A DNA stretch of 64,000 nt from Marinirhabdus sp963799365 (GTDB lineage Bacteria > Bacteroidota > Bacteroidia > Flavobacteriales > Flavobacteriaceae), in the NCBI GenBank assembly GCA_963799365.1, contig CAWCWV010000015.1:62001-126000 (forward strand), read 5' to 3'. The notes beneath the pieces are model-generated. The model made no database searches. It had not been told where the DNA came from and worked only from the letters and a program-made list of their open reading frames with translations. The position numbers were made by a program, and so were the translations under genes. Shown here piece after piece: positions 1 through 9,055 of this stretch (positions are counted from its first letter, which is position 1; every line of letters begins with the position of its first letter).

Positions 1-100
1 GCAGGTATGGTGAGTACATAAACTAATGGGGTTAAATTTTAAGAAGATTTCAATATGTAGTGGCAGTTTTCAGAAGCTGTGGCAGAAAAAACAATATATT

Positions 101-163
101 AATTAACCAATTAACCAATTAACCAATTAACCAATTAACCAATTAACCAATTAACCAATTACC
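101..163. repeat. 8-bp tandem repeat (AATTAACC, 7 full copies)
   Basis: Seven perfect copies of AATTAACC run from 101 to 156, followed by a decayed eighth copy that reaches the stop codon of the leftward LytTR gene. The array lies immediately 3' of that gene. Copy number is likely to vary by slippage, but it is outside the reading frame. Confidence 0.95.
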
Positions 164-954
164 TAATTCCCCAATTCATCTTTCACATTTGCTGCATATG
201 TTTTTGAAACGGGAACGAAAATCTCAGCAGCTAAAACAAGATTTAATTTTCCCGAGTGCATTTTAAATTGTTGAAAATGATGAGGGTTTATTAAATACGA
301 TCTATGCGTTCTTAGTAAATCTGGAATTTTAGTTTCAACCTTAGAGAGTTTGTTTCGGATTAATTGTTTTTTAAGTTCGCCATTGTTTAAAAATGAAACT
401 TCAATATAATTGTCGTCTGCTTTTATACTTATAAGGTCGTTTAATTGAATCTTTAATCCTTCATAGGTGCCCTCTCCTTCAATTTCAATTTTTTGATCTT
501 CCAATTTTTTTTCAAAATAACGTCCTGCTGCCCAGCGGCCAATTGCCAATATAGGGAGGATAGTTGCAATGGCAGGAAGGTATAGGGAAGTAGTAAAGTA
601 ATATAACGAGTACGGATTTTGCACACCAGGAACAATTATATATAGATAAATTGCACGGGATAATAATAAACCAAAGAGCGTCATTAATAGAAAAAAAACT
701 ATTTCGTTCCAAAGCATCCACTGGTTTTTATTTTTACCATATAGATAATTTTGCAAAGGTAAAATGAGTAAATAGGCAATAGCACCAGCGAAACCATAAA
801 GTGGCAAGTAAATTAGTTTTTCGGTACTGTCTAATTCGTTTATATCAAGGGGTTCAGTAAGTGCGAGGAACAAAAAAATCCACACCGCAAGTCCTAAAGC
901 TACCAGTAGATGATGTTTGAGTAAAGGATCGAACGGAAATGGTTTTTTCAGCAT
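163..954 (-). CDS. LytTR-domain transcriptional regulator with membrane N-terminus
   Basis: 263 residues. About the first 150 residues hold four hydrophobic segments (around 14-32, 48-66, 82-105 and 118-142). A LytTR DNA-binding domain follows (about 170-258, with ISIKADDNYIEV and LLRTHRSYLINP typical of the fold). In this family LytTR domains bind direct repeats upstream of target promoters; here the membrane segment replaces the usual receiver domain, so the signal is probably sensed in the membrane. No histidine kinase lies beside it. The divergent neighbour is corA, 89 bp away. The target is unknown. Confidence 0.88.
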   Translation of the reverse strand: MLKKPFPFDPLLKHHLLVALGLAVWIFLFLALTEPLDINELDSTEKLIYLPLYGFAGAIAYLLILPLQNYLYGKNKNQWMLWNEIVFFLLMTLFGLLLSRAIYLYIIVPGVQNPYSLYYFTTSLYLPAIATILPILAIGRWAAGRYFEKKLEDQKIEIEGEGTYEGLKIQLNDLISIKADDNYIEVSFLNNGELKKQLIRNKLSKVETKIPDLLRTHRSYLINPHHFQQFKMHSGKLNLVLAAEIFVPVSKTYAANVKDELGN

Positions 955-1043
955 AAAAGACTGTAAATATATTGTGATGGCATTAGGATTTAAAAATATA
1001 AAAATAGTTTAGTTTTCCTATCTTTAAATCTCAATTGTAAACT

Positions 1044-2135
1044 ATGGCTGCCAGAAAAAAGAGAAAAAGATTAAAAATACCAACCATAAAACGACCTGTA
1101 ATTCATAATGAAGCACCAGGAACAGTAACGTATACAGGAAAAAAAGCAAATGTAGCTACCAAGGTAGAGATTATAGATTATTCCAAAGAACATTACAATC
1201 GCACAGATTCTGAAAATATTGACGATGCCTTTGGTTTTGAAACTTCAGAACATATTACGTGGATTAATATAAACGGACTTAACAATACTAAGGAAATAGA
1301 GCGTTTAGGGGAGTATTACAACTTGCATCCTTTAATTCAAGAAGATATAGTTACCACCAACCAACGTCCTAAAATGGACGAATATGAAGAATATTTGTTT
1401 ATTGTTTTTAAAATGTTGCATTATACAGATGATGGGGATTTTGTTAGTGAGCATGTGAGTATGGTAGTGGGAAAAGATTATGTAACTACTTTCCAAGAGG
1501 CAGATGGTGACGTATGGGATAGCCTACGTGACAGGTTGGAAAATGCAAAGGGACGAATCCGAAATGCGGGTGCAGATTATTTAATGTTTGCTTTATTGGA
1601 TGCGATTGTAGATAACTATTTTAGTGTTATTGAAACCTTAAGCGGAAAGATTGAGTACATAGAAGACCAGCTTTTTGAAGATAAAGTAGAAGACGACATT
1701 ACACAAGATATTCAAATACTGAAAAAAGAAATCCTTCGAATAAGAAGAGCCGTAGTTCCACTGCGAGAAGTAATTAATAGATTAGAAAAAACCGATACTC
1801 CTTTAATTGAATCTAGAACCCAAAACTACATACGCGATTTGTATGATCATATCATTCAGGTTTCTGAAAGTGTAGATATTTACCGAGAAATGATCTGGGG
1901 CTTAATGGATATGTATATGACAACCATTAGCAACAAGATGAACGAGGTAATGAAAGTGTTAACTATTATGGCTTCTATTTTTATCCCGCTAACCTTTATG
2001 GCTGGTATCTACGGAATGAACTTTGAATATATTCCTGAACTACAGATGAAATACGGTTATTTCTATCTTTGGGGAGCCATGATCACTGTTTTTTTCGGAT
2101 TGCTTTGGTACTTCAAACGCAAGAAGTGGCTTTAA
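1044..2135 (+). CDS. corA: CorA-type magnesium/cobalt transporter
   Basis: 363 residues. A large, charged N-terminal cytoplasmic domain is followed by two C-terminal membrane helices. The family signature YGMNF is at about 323-327, at the end of the first pore helix, and a basic tail KRKKWL closes the protein. CorA proteins form pentameric channels that take up Mg2+ (some also Co2+ or Ni2+) under control of cytoplasmic Mg2+ sites. Length and architecture are normal for the family. It is a single gene, divergent from the LytTR regulator. Confidence 0.95.
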   Translation: MAARKKRKRLKIPTIKRPVIHNEAPGTVTYTGKKANVATKVEIIDYSKEHYNRTDSENIDDAFGFETSEHITWININGLNNTKEIERLGEYYNLHPLIQEDIVTTNQRPKMDEYEEYLFIVFKMLHYTDDGDFVSEHVSMVVGKDYVTTFQEADGDVWDSLRDRLENAKGRIRNAGADYLMFALLDAIVDNYFSVIETLSGKIEYIEDQLFEDKVEDDITQDIQILKKEILRIRRAVVPLREVINRLEKTDTPLIESRTQNYIRDLYDHIIQVSESVDIYREMIWGLMDMYMTTISNKMNEVMKVLTIMASIFIPLTFMAGIYGMNFEYIPELQMKYGYFYLWGAMITVFFGLLWYFKRKKWL

Positions 2136-2231
2136 AAGCCTTGCGATTTGTCTAAAACAGCTAATTTTTTAGTGGAAGGTATTTGAAGTTGTGATTATTG
2201 TTTCAACCATTTACTATTTATATAATCCCAT

Positions 2232-2645
2232 TTATTGTAACCATCCTTTTTTTGAAGCTACTTTACTATATAAATAAAGAAAAATAGCAATCCCAATTAC
2301 AATAGTTGGCATACCTATAGCTAGGGAAATAGATACTTTTGTGATATCTGTCGCCAGCAACCAGTATAGCTCTATAAATAATGCTGTGATAAGCGATATA
2401 GCAAAAAACAGAATTGAGAGTTTTTTCCTAATTAGCAGCAAAAAACATCCTATAACCTCCGTAATTAAAGCAATTACAAATACCATGACATACCATGAAG
2501 GTAAGGACTCCATTATTGCAAATTCCTGTTCAGATACAGATTCTTGTATGATGTCCAATTGGTAGGTGCCAAGATACACGCCAATGACATTCCATAGAAA
2601 TGCTAAAACAGCAATTATCCAAAAAGATTTAGGAGGTTTATTCAT
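2232..2645 (-). CDS. small integral membrane protein, four helices, function unknown
   Basis: 137 residues from the start chosen at 2645 (MNKPPKSFW). An upstream in-frame ATG at 2744 would add 33 residues that do not look like a membrane-protein start. Four hydrophobic segments span nearly the whole chain (about 9-28, 53-74, 79-100 and 106-130). Small proteins beginning this way are common in Flavobacteriia and are usually left as hypothetical. No partner is obvious: it stands alone between corA and the terminator of the ECF-sigma operon. Confidence 0.75.
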   Translation of the reverse strand: MNKPPKSFWIIAVLAFLWNVIGVYLGTYQLDIIQESVSEQEFAIMESLPSWYVMVFVIALITEVIGCFLLLIRKKLSILFFAISLITALFIELYWLLATDITKVSISLAIGMPTIVIGIAIFLYLYSKVASKKGWLQ

Positions 2646-2789
2646 GAAATCAATTTTTAAAGGCCCATACTCAATTCCATATGAGCTTATTATGATATAC
2701 TTTAAAGATATGAATTTTAACTGATACCTTTTATAGATAATCATTGGATTCTAGTTGTTTCATGGGGACACTAGATAACGTATGAAACT

Positions 2790-2835
2790 AAAAAAACCTC
2801 AACCCTGTTATTTAGAAACAGATTTGAGGTTTTTC
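2790..2835 (-). terminator. Rho-independent terminator of the ECF-sigma/GIN operon
   Basis: A long inverted repeat (AAAAACCTCAA ... TTGAGGTTTTT with an inner CTGTT/AACAG stem) lies just downstream of the leftward DUF2807 gene. Read on the minus strand it ends in a T tract. Confidence 0.8.
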
Positions 2836-2859
2836 TAATTAACTGTTAAACCTAAACAG

Positions 2860-3591
2860 CTACTGTGCTTTCACACTGCCAGAGCCCATGACTTTCTTAT
2901 CGCTTGTAGCAGGGTTTCCCTTGTATCTAATATCTCCAGAACCGTTTACACGGGCTTTAATTGTCGCGTTGGCTGTAACTTGTGCATCTCCAGATCCCGA
3001 AACATAGACTTCTACGTTGGCAGCATCTAAGTTATAGCCTTCAAAATCGCCACTACCAGTTACTTTTACTTCTAGGTTTTCAACTTTTCCAGAAAGTTTC
3101 ATATCCCCACTTCCAGTTACTTTGGCGTCTATTCCAGTGGCTTCAGTCTCTAAAATTACATCTCCGCTTCCTGTTATATTTATAGTAAGCGCATTTCCTT
3201 TTACAGGTGTTTTTCCTACTATGTCGCCACTACCTGTTAATGAGATGGTGGAAATTTCAGCAATTGGCACTGTTACAGTAATGTCGTGTCTTGAAGAATA
3301 GGAAACTCCTTTCTTTATTTTAATCACTAGCTTCCCGTTATTACTCTCCACTTCCACATATTCGTGAAGGTTGTCGTCTGCTTTTATACGTATATCACCT
3401 TCATTTCCAGAAACCAGTTCCGCAGTTAAAGAACCTATAACGGAAATTTCATCATAAGCTGCTGTGGTTACTTTTGTTGTGGTAATAGTTCCGCTTCCTT
3501 TTACCTGATTTTTTCCCCATTGGGCATGAGCACTAATGGTTCCTAAAAAAGTAAGCCCAATCATAATTATTAATTTACCTGTGTTTTTCAT
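2860..3591 (-). CDS. head-GIN domain protein (DUF2807), exported
   Basis: 243 residues. A signal peptide (about 1-23, ending AHA-Q) is followed by a DUF2807 beta-helix. The motif GSGD or TGSGD recurs about every 18-20 residues (GSGDI, GSGDV, GSGDM, GSGDF, GSGDA), as expected for the turns of a right-handed parallel beta-solenoid. These proteins are thought to be surface or periplasmic adhesin-like structures. It is the last gene of the ECF-sigma operon, 20 bp after the 362-residue gene and followed by a strong terminator. The exact role is not known. Confidence 0.9.
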   Translation of the reverse strand: MKNTGKLIIMIGLTFLGTISAHAQWGKNQVKGSGTITTTKVTTAAYDEISVIGSLTAELVSGNEGDIRIKADDNLHEYVEVESNNGKLVIKIKKGVSYSSRHDITVTVPIAEISTISLTGSGDIVGKTPVKGNALTINITGSGDVILETEATGIDAKVTGSGDMKLSGKVENLEVKVTGSGDFEGYNLDAANVEVYVSGSGDAQVTANATIKARVNGSGDIRYKGNPATSDKKVMGSGSVKAQ

Positions 3592-3611
3592 GATAGTTTG
3601 AGTGTTTGTTG

Positions 3612-4700
3612 TTATATTTTAGTGAAAGTTACACCTCCATAATTGGAGTTAATGTTAAGGGTATTGCCACTGTTTTTTGATCCGAAGTGACCAAGATACA
3701 GTTTTGAGGAATTATCTTCTGATTTTTCAGAATATTGAAAATTTTCTTCACCTTTTAAGCTGCTATACTCAAGATTTAGTTTAAAATTAAAGCTTAATCC
3801 CTGAGAAAGTCCAAGGGAAATTCTTGCGTATTCGGCATTAATAAATATCTCCTTACAACTAGCCAAAAGGGTTTCTACGTTTACACCACCATAATCTGTA
3901 TGTATATTCAAACTCTTAGAAACGCTGCCTATGTTGTGCTGAATATAATCTCCCCGTCCAATTAATTTACCCACCTTTTCTATAGTTATTTTCCCATGGT
4001 CGTTATTGTAGTTGAGGTCATTAACTTCGCCAATTTCTGAAGTGGAATAATCTGCATTCACCTGAAGACTTTCTGCTTTTTGCAACAGGAATCCCGAATA
4101 ATCGGCATTTATTTTACCACTTTTCATGTATTGAATTGTGGAGTTTTTAGTATAATCGAAGTTAAGGTCATTGTTTTCTGCCATCAATTCGCCAATAATT
4201 AACTGTCCGTAATCACAATTAATCGATGCGTTTCCCTTCAAGCTGTCGATACTAATAGCGCCATAGTCATTGGTAATATCCACACTATTAGTAACAGGCA
4301 GTTTAATAATATAATTTACCTCTACCGAAACGTTGTTGTTCCCTTTTCCCCACCAACTACTCCAACTGCTTTTTTTAGAGCCAAAGCTAGTTATGGCGCT
4401 AACCTTAGCGCCATTTGCAGTAAACTCTACCTCAATTTCTTTTAGCTTTTCTAAAACCTTTTCTTCGTTGTCACCATTGGTTTTTATGATCACATCAATA
4501 ACAGTTCTGTTTTCATTCCAGGTAACAATGTTTACGCTACCATAACTGTTATCAATCTTTAGACCTGCATTTGCATTTACAGTGTATTCTTTGTGAATTT
4601 TTTTCTCTTTGGTGTGTTTTCCTTTAAATGTTCCGTCATTCGCTACTACTGAAAGCGGCAATAGTACAATTAGAAAAAGGATCTTATAAATATGTTTCAT
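3612..4700 (-). CDS. exported DUF4097-like beta-solenoid protein
   Basis: 362 residues. The signal peptide is about 1-21 (MKHIYKILFLIVLLPLSVVA-N). The rest resembles DUF4097/adhesin-type beta-solenoids: repeated short strands carrying DYG or DYS (NDYGAISI, NCDYGQLII, NADYSGFLL, NADYSTSEI, HTDYGGVNV, NSNYGGVTF). Its ATG lies 17 bp inside the preceding anti-sigma-like gene, which indicates translational coupling. Being co-transcribed with DUF2807 and an ECF sigma factor suggests an envelope-stress or surface-structure role. This is inferred from context only. Confidence 0.8.
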   Translation of the reverse strand: MKHIYKILFLIVLLPLSVVANDGTFKGKHTKEKKIHKEYTVNANAGLKIDNSYGSVNIVTWNENRTVIDVIIKTNGDNEEKVLEKLKEIEVEFTANGAKVSAITSFGSKKSSWSSWWGKGNNNVSVEVNYIIKLPVTNSVDITNDYGAISIDSLKGNASINCDYGQLIIGELMAENNDLNFDYTKNSTIQYMKSGKINADYSGFLLQKAESLQVNADYSTSEIGEVNDLNYNNDHGKITIEKVGKLIGRGDYIQHNIGSVSKSLNIHTDYGGVNVETLLASCKEIFINAEYARISLGLSQGLSFNFKLNLEYSSLKGEENFQYSEKSEDNSSKLYLGHFGSKNSGNTLNINSNYGGVTFTKI

Positions 4701-5232
4701 CTGTAGTGTTTTTAAGTGTTTTAATTGTTTCTATAGTTTTCGAAACTTGCTCCAAAACGGTAATCCTATTCTGAAAGTTGGTAATCATAGCATGAATAAC
4801 TTGTTTATTATTTCCACTTTCGACTAAATCCTTTTTAAGGGTTTGATAGTCTTTTTCCAGTTTATCAACTTGTAAGAGGGCATCTTGAATAAGTTTATTG
4901 TTTTCCGGAGCATCGAATTTTTTTAGAGCAGCTATTTCCGCATTGATGGTTGTGGTGAAAAAGGACTGTGTTTGTTCCATTTCTGAAGAAACACTTGCTA
5001 AATCTGCTTCTTGAAGCTGCTGTGGAGCAAAAAATTTGCCACCCAAAATAACCAGTAAGGTGATGGCTGCAGCAATACCACCCAACCTCCAAAAGTTTAA
5101 TCTCTTAGGTTTGCTTTGCGGTTGGTGCAGCTTCTGTAAAAAACGTTTTTGATGGTCTTGTGGTGTTTCGTGTACATCAAAACTTCCTTCAAGGCGTTTA
5201 AATAGGTGTGTGATGTTATCTTGTTCTTTCAT
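4684..5232 (-). CDS. anti-sigma-factor-like single-pass membrane protein
   Basis: 182 residues from ATG 5232. A longer in-frame start at 5292 lies inside the sigma gene and is unlikely. About 50 hydrophilic N-terminal residues (likely the cytoplasmic sigma-binding part) are followed by one membrane helix around 52-70 (LGGIAAAITLLVILGG), then a helical coiled-coil-like periplasmic part. The start codon overlaps the sigma stop (ATGA), the classic sigma/anti-sigma arrangement. No zinc-finger HxxxCxxC motif is present, so the anti-sigma assignment rests on position and topology. Confidence 0.75.
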   Translation of the reverse strand: MKEQDNITHLFKRLEGSFDVHETPQDHQKRFLQKLHQPQSKPKRLNFWRLGGIAAAITLLVILGGKFFAPQQLQEADLASVSSEMEQTQSFFTTTINAEIAALKKFDAPENNKLIQDALLQVDKLEKDYQTLKKDLVESGNNKQVIHAMITNFQNRITVLEQVSKTIETIKTLKNTTDETYL

Positions 5233-5786
5233 CTTAAAACTGTCATTTTTTTTCGTAAACTTTCTTTGGCGCGAGAGATGAGGGTTCGGCAATTGGCATT
5301 TGAAATATTTAAAATCTCACAAATTTCATCATAATCGTATCCTTCAATAAAATGAAGGGTTAAAATCTGATTATAACTCTTGTGTATTTCCTTCATACAG
5401 TTTAAAACCTGTGTAGCTTTCAACTTTGTAAAATCATCTTCACACATTCCTTCCTCAACTTCTTCGGCTTCTAAAATTGCTTCGGATGTTTCTGAAATTG
5501 TTATGTACTTTTTACTTTTATGATAATTTGCAATACTCTTATTTACTACAATTCGTCTTAACCAGACACCAAATGAGGCCTCAGCTTTAAAAGTGTCCAG
5601 TTTCTCAAAGGCTGAAATAAATCCTTCCTGCATACAGTCCTCTGCCAATGCGGTGTCTTTAACAATACGCAATGCCACATTATACATCGCTTTATGATAG
5701 CGATTGTACACCTCTAATTGCGCGAGCTGATTTCCCTTTTTGCAAAGTAGGAGTACGGTTGATATGTCCTGGTGGATTAGTGCCAA
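5229..5786 (-). CDS. ECF-type RNA polymerase sigma factor
   Basis: 185 residues with sigma region 2 (about 20-90, including ALAEDCMQEGFISAFEKLDTF and FGVWLRRIVVN) and region 4 (about 125-180, ending in the helix-turn-helix YDEICEILNISNANCRTLISRA). It directs RNA polymerase to the promoters of a small regulon, probably including its own operon. The apparent start is TTG: the frame is closed by a stop upstream, and the next ATG (residue 34) would remove part of region 2. The promoter region upstream carries a threefold 168-bp repeat. It is translationally coupled to the anti-sigma-like gene. Confidence 0.93.
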   Translation of the reverse strand: MALIHQDISTVLLLCKKGNQLAQLEVYNRYHKAMYNVALRIVKDTALAEDCMQEGFISAFEKLDTFKAEASFGVWLRRIVVNKSIANYHKSKKYITISETSEAILEAEEVEEGMCEDDFTKLKATQVLNCMKEIHKSYNQILTLHFIEGYDYDEICEILNISNANCRTLISRAKESLRKKMTVLR

Positions 5787-5816
5787 AAATCTCTATGATT
5801 TATAGTAAAGATACAG

Positions 5817-6357
5817 TTGCTTTTAAATTGTTACACATGTGCTGAAATTATTTTGAAAATCGACTTATAACTTTTAAAGCCGAATATGCCTTTTACCACA
5901 ACGCTAAAAATTGAAATTTTTCTAAATTATAAAGTTTCTAAAATTTTTGCTCCCTTCAGGGCCGGGGTCAACAAAAATTTCATATTGCTTTTAAATTGTT
6001 ACACATGTGCTGAAATTATTTTGAAAATCGACTTATAACTTTTAAAGCCGAATATGCCTTTTACCACAACGCTAAAGATTGGAATTTTTCTAAATTATAA
6101 AGTTTCTAAAATTTTTGCTCCCTTCAGGGCCGGGGTCAACAAAAATTTCATATTGCTTTTAAATTGTTACACATGTGCTGAAATTATTTTGAAAATCGAC
6201 TTATAACTTTTAAAGCCGAATTTGCCTTTTACCACAAGGCTAAAGATTGGAATTTTTCTAAATTATAAAGTTTCTAAAATTTTTGCTCCCTTCAGGGCCA
6301 GGGTCAACAAAAATTTCATATTGCTTTTAAATTGTTACACATGTGCTGAAATTATTA
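5817..6357. repeat. tandem array, three 168-bp units plus partial fourth, upstream of ECF sigma gene
   Basis: Units start at 5817, 5985 and 6153, with a partial copy at 6321; the spacing is exactly 168 bp. They differ by only a few substitutions. Each unit contains the palindrome CACATGTG and a GC-rich element with complementary arms AAATTTTTG / CAAAAATTT (5941-5980, 6109-6148, 6277-6316). The array fills most of the 719-bp gap between the sigma gene and lon, so it multiplies sequence next to the sigma promoter. No gene is seen in the gap. Confidence 0.97.
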
Positions 6358-6505
6358 TACACATGGCATAACTATTGAATTATTTATCCTGAAAGTTTAC
6401 TGAAATAGCTACATAGCGCGGTTTCAGTTATAACTGTATACAAAGCAAACATTAAATACATCCTGAAGCCAAAACCTTTGGTGACAGAATGTCGTAAACA
6501 TATAT

Positions 6506-8956
6506 ATGGCGAAATCTAAATTAATATCCCTCGACAAGTTGTCACTTCAAGATTTAAAAGACGAAGCAGATCTTATTCCGCTTATGACTACCGAAGATGA
6601 AGATGCAATGAACAAAGAAGAACTCCCTACAACACTCCCAATATTACCACTTCGTAATACAGTATTGTTCCCTGGAGTAGTAATTCCAATCACAGCAGGA
6701 CGCGACAAGTCTATCAAACTTATTAACGAAACGAATAAAAAAGGAAAAGTAATTGGTGTAGTTTCTCAAATAGACGAATCCAAAGAAAACCCGGGTCCAA
6801 AAGATATTAATTCCATTGGTACCGTCGCGCAAATTTTACGGGTATTAAAAATGCCCGATGGTAATACCACCGTAATTATTCAAGGTAAAAAGCGTTTTGA
6901 AGTGGCGGAAGTAATGACCACAGATCCTTATATGACGGCTACCATCCGTGAAGTAGCCGAAGCGCGTCCAGCCAAGGAAAATGCTGAATTTCAGGAAATC
7001 ATAAGTTCTATTAAAGAGTTGGCGCTTACCATCATCAAGGACAGCCCAAACATCCCTTCGGAAGCTGCTTTTGCTATTAAAAATATTGAAAGCTCCTCTT
7101 TTTTAATCAATTTTGTGTCTTCTAATCTGAATATCTCAGTTGAAGAAAAACAGAAATTATTGGAGATAAATGACTTGAAGGAGCGTGCTTTAGAAACACT
7201 TCGCTATATGAACGTGGAGTTACAAAAATTGTCACTTCGTAACGATATTCAGTCAAAAGTTGAAAGCGATATAAGCCAACAACAACGTGAGTATTTCCTG
7301 AACCAACAGATGAAAACCATCCAACAAGAGCTGGGCGGGAACAGCAACGAAGCCGAAATTGAAGAAATGCGTGCCCGTTCTAAATCCAAAAAATGGAAAA
7401 AGGAAATTCAAAAGCATTTCGATAAAGAATTGACCAAGTTGCAGCGTATGAATCCGCAGGTGGCGGAATTTAGCATACAGAAAAATTACCTCGATCTATT
7501 ATTAGATTTACCCTGGGATAAATTCAGTAAAGATAAATTCGATCTTAAAAGAGCAAAGAAAATATTAGATCGCGATCATTACGGATTGGATGATGTAAAG
7601 CAACGTATTATTGAATATCTAGCTGTGCTTAAACTTCGGAATGATATGAAATCGCCCATCCTGTGCCTTTACGGACCTCCCGGAGTAGGAAAAACATCTC
7701 TTGGAAAGTCCATAGCTGAAGCATTGGGAAGGGAATATGTGCGTATGTCCTTAGGAGGGTTACGTGACGAAGCAGAAATCCGTGGACATCGTAAAACCTA
7801 CATTGGTGCGATGCCAGGGCGTATTATTAAGAGCTTGAAAAAAGCAGGAACCAGCAATCCTGTTTTTGTATTAGACGAAATTGACAAACTTTCCATTGGA
7901 AGTCAGGGAGATCCTTCTTCGGCTATGCTGGAAGTGTTAGATCCAGAACAGAATAGCGCATTTTACGATAATTTCTTGGAGTTGGGATACGACCTATCTA
8001 AGGTAATGTTTATTGCGACCTCAAATAGTTTGGGAAGCATTCAGCCTGCGTTACTTGACAGAATGGAAATCATTAACGTTACCGGTTATACAATTGAAGA
8101 AAAGGTTGAGATTGCAAAGAAACATTTACTTCCGAAGCAATTAAAAGAGCACGGTTTATCCAGCAAAGACCTACAGATTGCAAAACCACAATTGGAAAAA
8201 ATTGTAGAAGGTTACACCCGTGAAAGTGGTGTAAGAGGGCTAGAAAAGCAAATTGCCAAAATGGTACGCCACGCCGCAATGCATATTGCGATGGATGAAA
8301 AATACACCAAGAAAGTGACTAATGAAACTATTATAGAAGCATTACGTGCTCCTAAAATGGAACGCAATAAATATGAAAATAATGATGTAGCAGGAGTTGT
8401 TACTGGCTTGGCATGGACTCGAGTGGGAGGTGATATTCTTTTTATTGAATCTATACTTTCCAAAGGAAAAGGGACGCTTACCATGACTGGGAATCTGGGA
8501 AAAGTGATGAAAGAATCTGCTACGATTGCATTGGAATACATTAAATCTAATGCAGAGAAACTGGGACTTTCACCAGATATTTTTGAAAAATATAACATCC
8601 ATATCCATGTTCCGGAAGGAGCTACGCCAAAAGATGGACCAAGCGCAGGGATTACTATGTTAACGTCTTTAGTTTCTTTATTCACCCAACGCAAAGTGAA
8701 GAAAAGCATTGCCATGACAGGTGAAATTACACTACGTGGTAAAGTATTGCCCGTTGGCGGAATCAAAGAAAAAATTCTAGCAGCCAAACGCGCAAGAATC
8801 AAGGAAATTTTATTGTGCGAAGATAACAGGCGTGATATTGAAGAAATAAAACCTGAGTATTTAAAAGGATTGACTTTTCATTATGTTAAAGAGATGAGCG
8901 AAGTATTAGACCTCGCTTTAACCAAACAAAAAGTGAAGAACGCAAAGACCCTATAA
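6506..8956 (+). CDS. lon: Lon ATP-dependent protease
   Basis: 816 residues. The N-terminal substrate-binding LON domain is about 45-240, the AAA+ ATPase has Walker A GPPGVGKTS near 390-398 and Walker B VFVLDEIDK, and the C-terminal serine protease carries the Ser713 (DGPSAG) and Lys756 (GGIKEK) dyad. Lon degrades misfolded and short-lived regulatory proteins in the cytoplasm. All catalytic motifs are present and the length is normal. It is a single transcription unit, divergent from the ECF-sigma operon and followed 99 bp later by porQ. Confidence 0.98.
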   Translation: MAKSKLISLDKLSLQDLKDEADLIPLMTTEDEDAMNKEELPTTLPILPLRNTVLFPGVVIPITAGRDKSIKLINETNKKGKVIGVVSQIDESKENPGPKDINSIGTVAQILRVLKMPDGNTTVIIQGKKRFEVAEVMTTDPYMTATIREVAEARPAKENAEFQEIISSIKELALTIIKDSPNIPSEAAFAIKNIESSSFLINFVSSNLNISVEEKQKLLEINDLKERALETLRYMNVELQKLSLRNDIQSKVESDISQQQREYFLNQQMKTIQQELGGNSNEAEIEEMRARSKSKKWKKEIQKHFDKELTKLQRMNPQVAEFSIQKNYLDLLLDLPWDKFSKDKFDLKRAKKILDRDHYGLDDVKQRIIEYLAVLKLRNDMKSPILCLYGPPGVGKTSLGKSIAEALGREYVRMSLGGLRDEAEIRGHRKTYIGAMPGRIIKSLKKAGTSNPVFVLDEIDKLSIGSQGDPSSAMLEVLDPEQNSAFYDNFLELGYDLSKVMFIATSNSLGSIQPALLDRMEIINVTGYTIEEKVEIAKKHLLPKQLKEHGLSSKDLQIAKPQLEKIVEGYTRESGVRGLEKQIAKMVRHAAMHIAMDEKYTKKVTNETIIEALRAPKMERNKYENNDVAGVVTGLAWTRVGGDILFIESILSKGKGTLTMTGNLGKVMKESATIALEYIKSNAEKLGLSPDIFEKYNIHIHVPEGATPKDGPSAGITMLTSLVSLFTQRKVKKSIAMTGEITLRGKVLPVGGIKEKILAAKRARIKEILLCEDNRRDIEEIKPEYLKGLTFHYVKEMSEVLDLALTKQKVKNAKTL

Positions 8957-9055
8957 TTCTGAAAAAACAAAATCAGATTTCATAATTAGTGAGTCCCGCA
9001 AAAATAAATTATTATTGCAGTCGTTAACTCCTTTAGGAAACACAATCTCACGCCC

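Noticed and set aside
8212..8802. 196-residue minus-strand ORF
   Set aside because: It lies wholly inside lon in another frame and has no recognisable domain; lon is certain.
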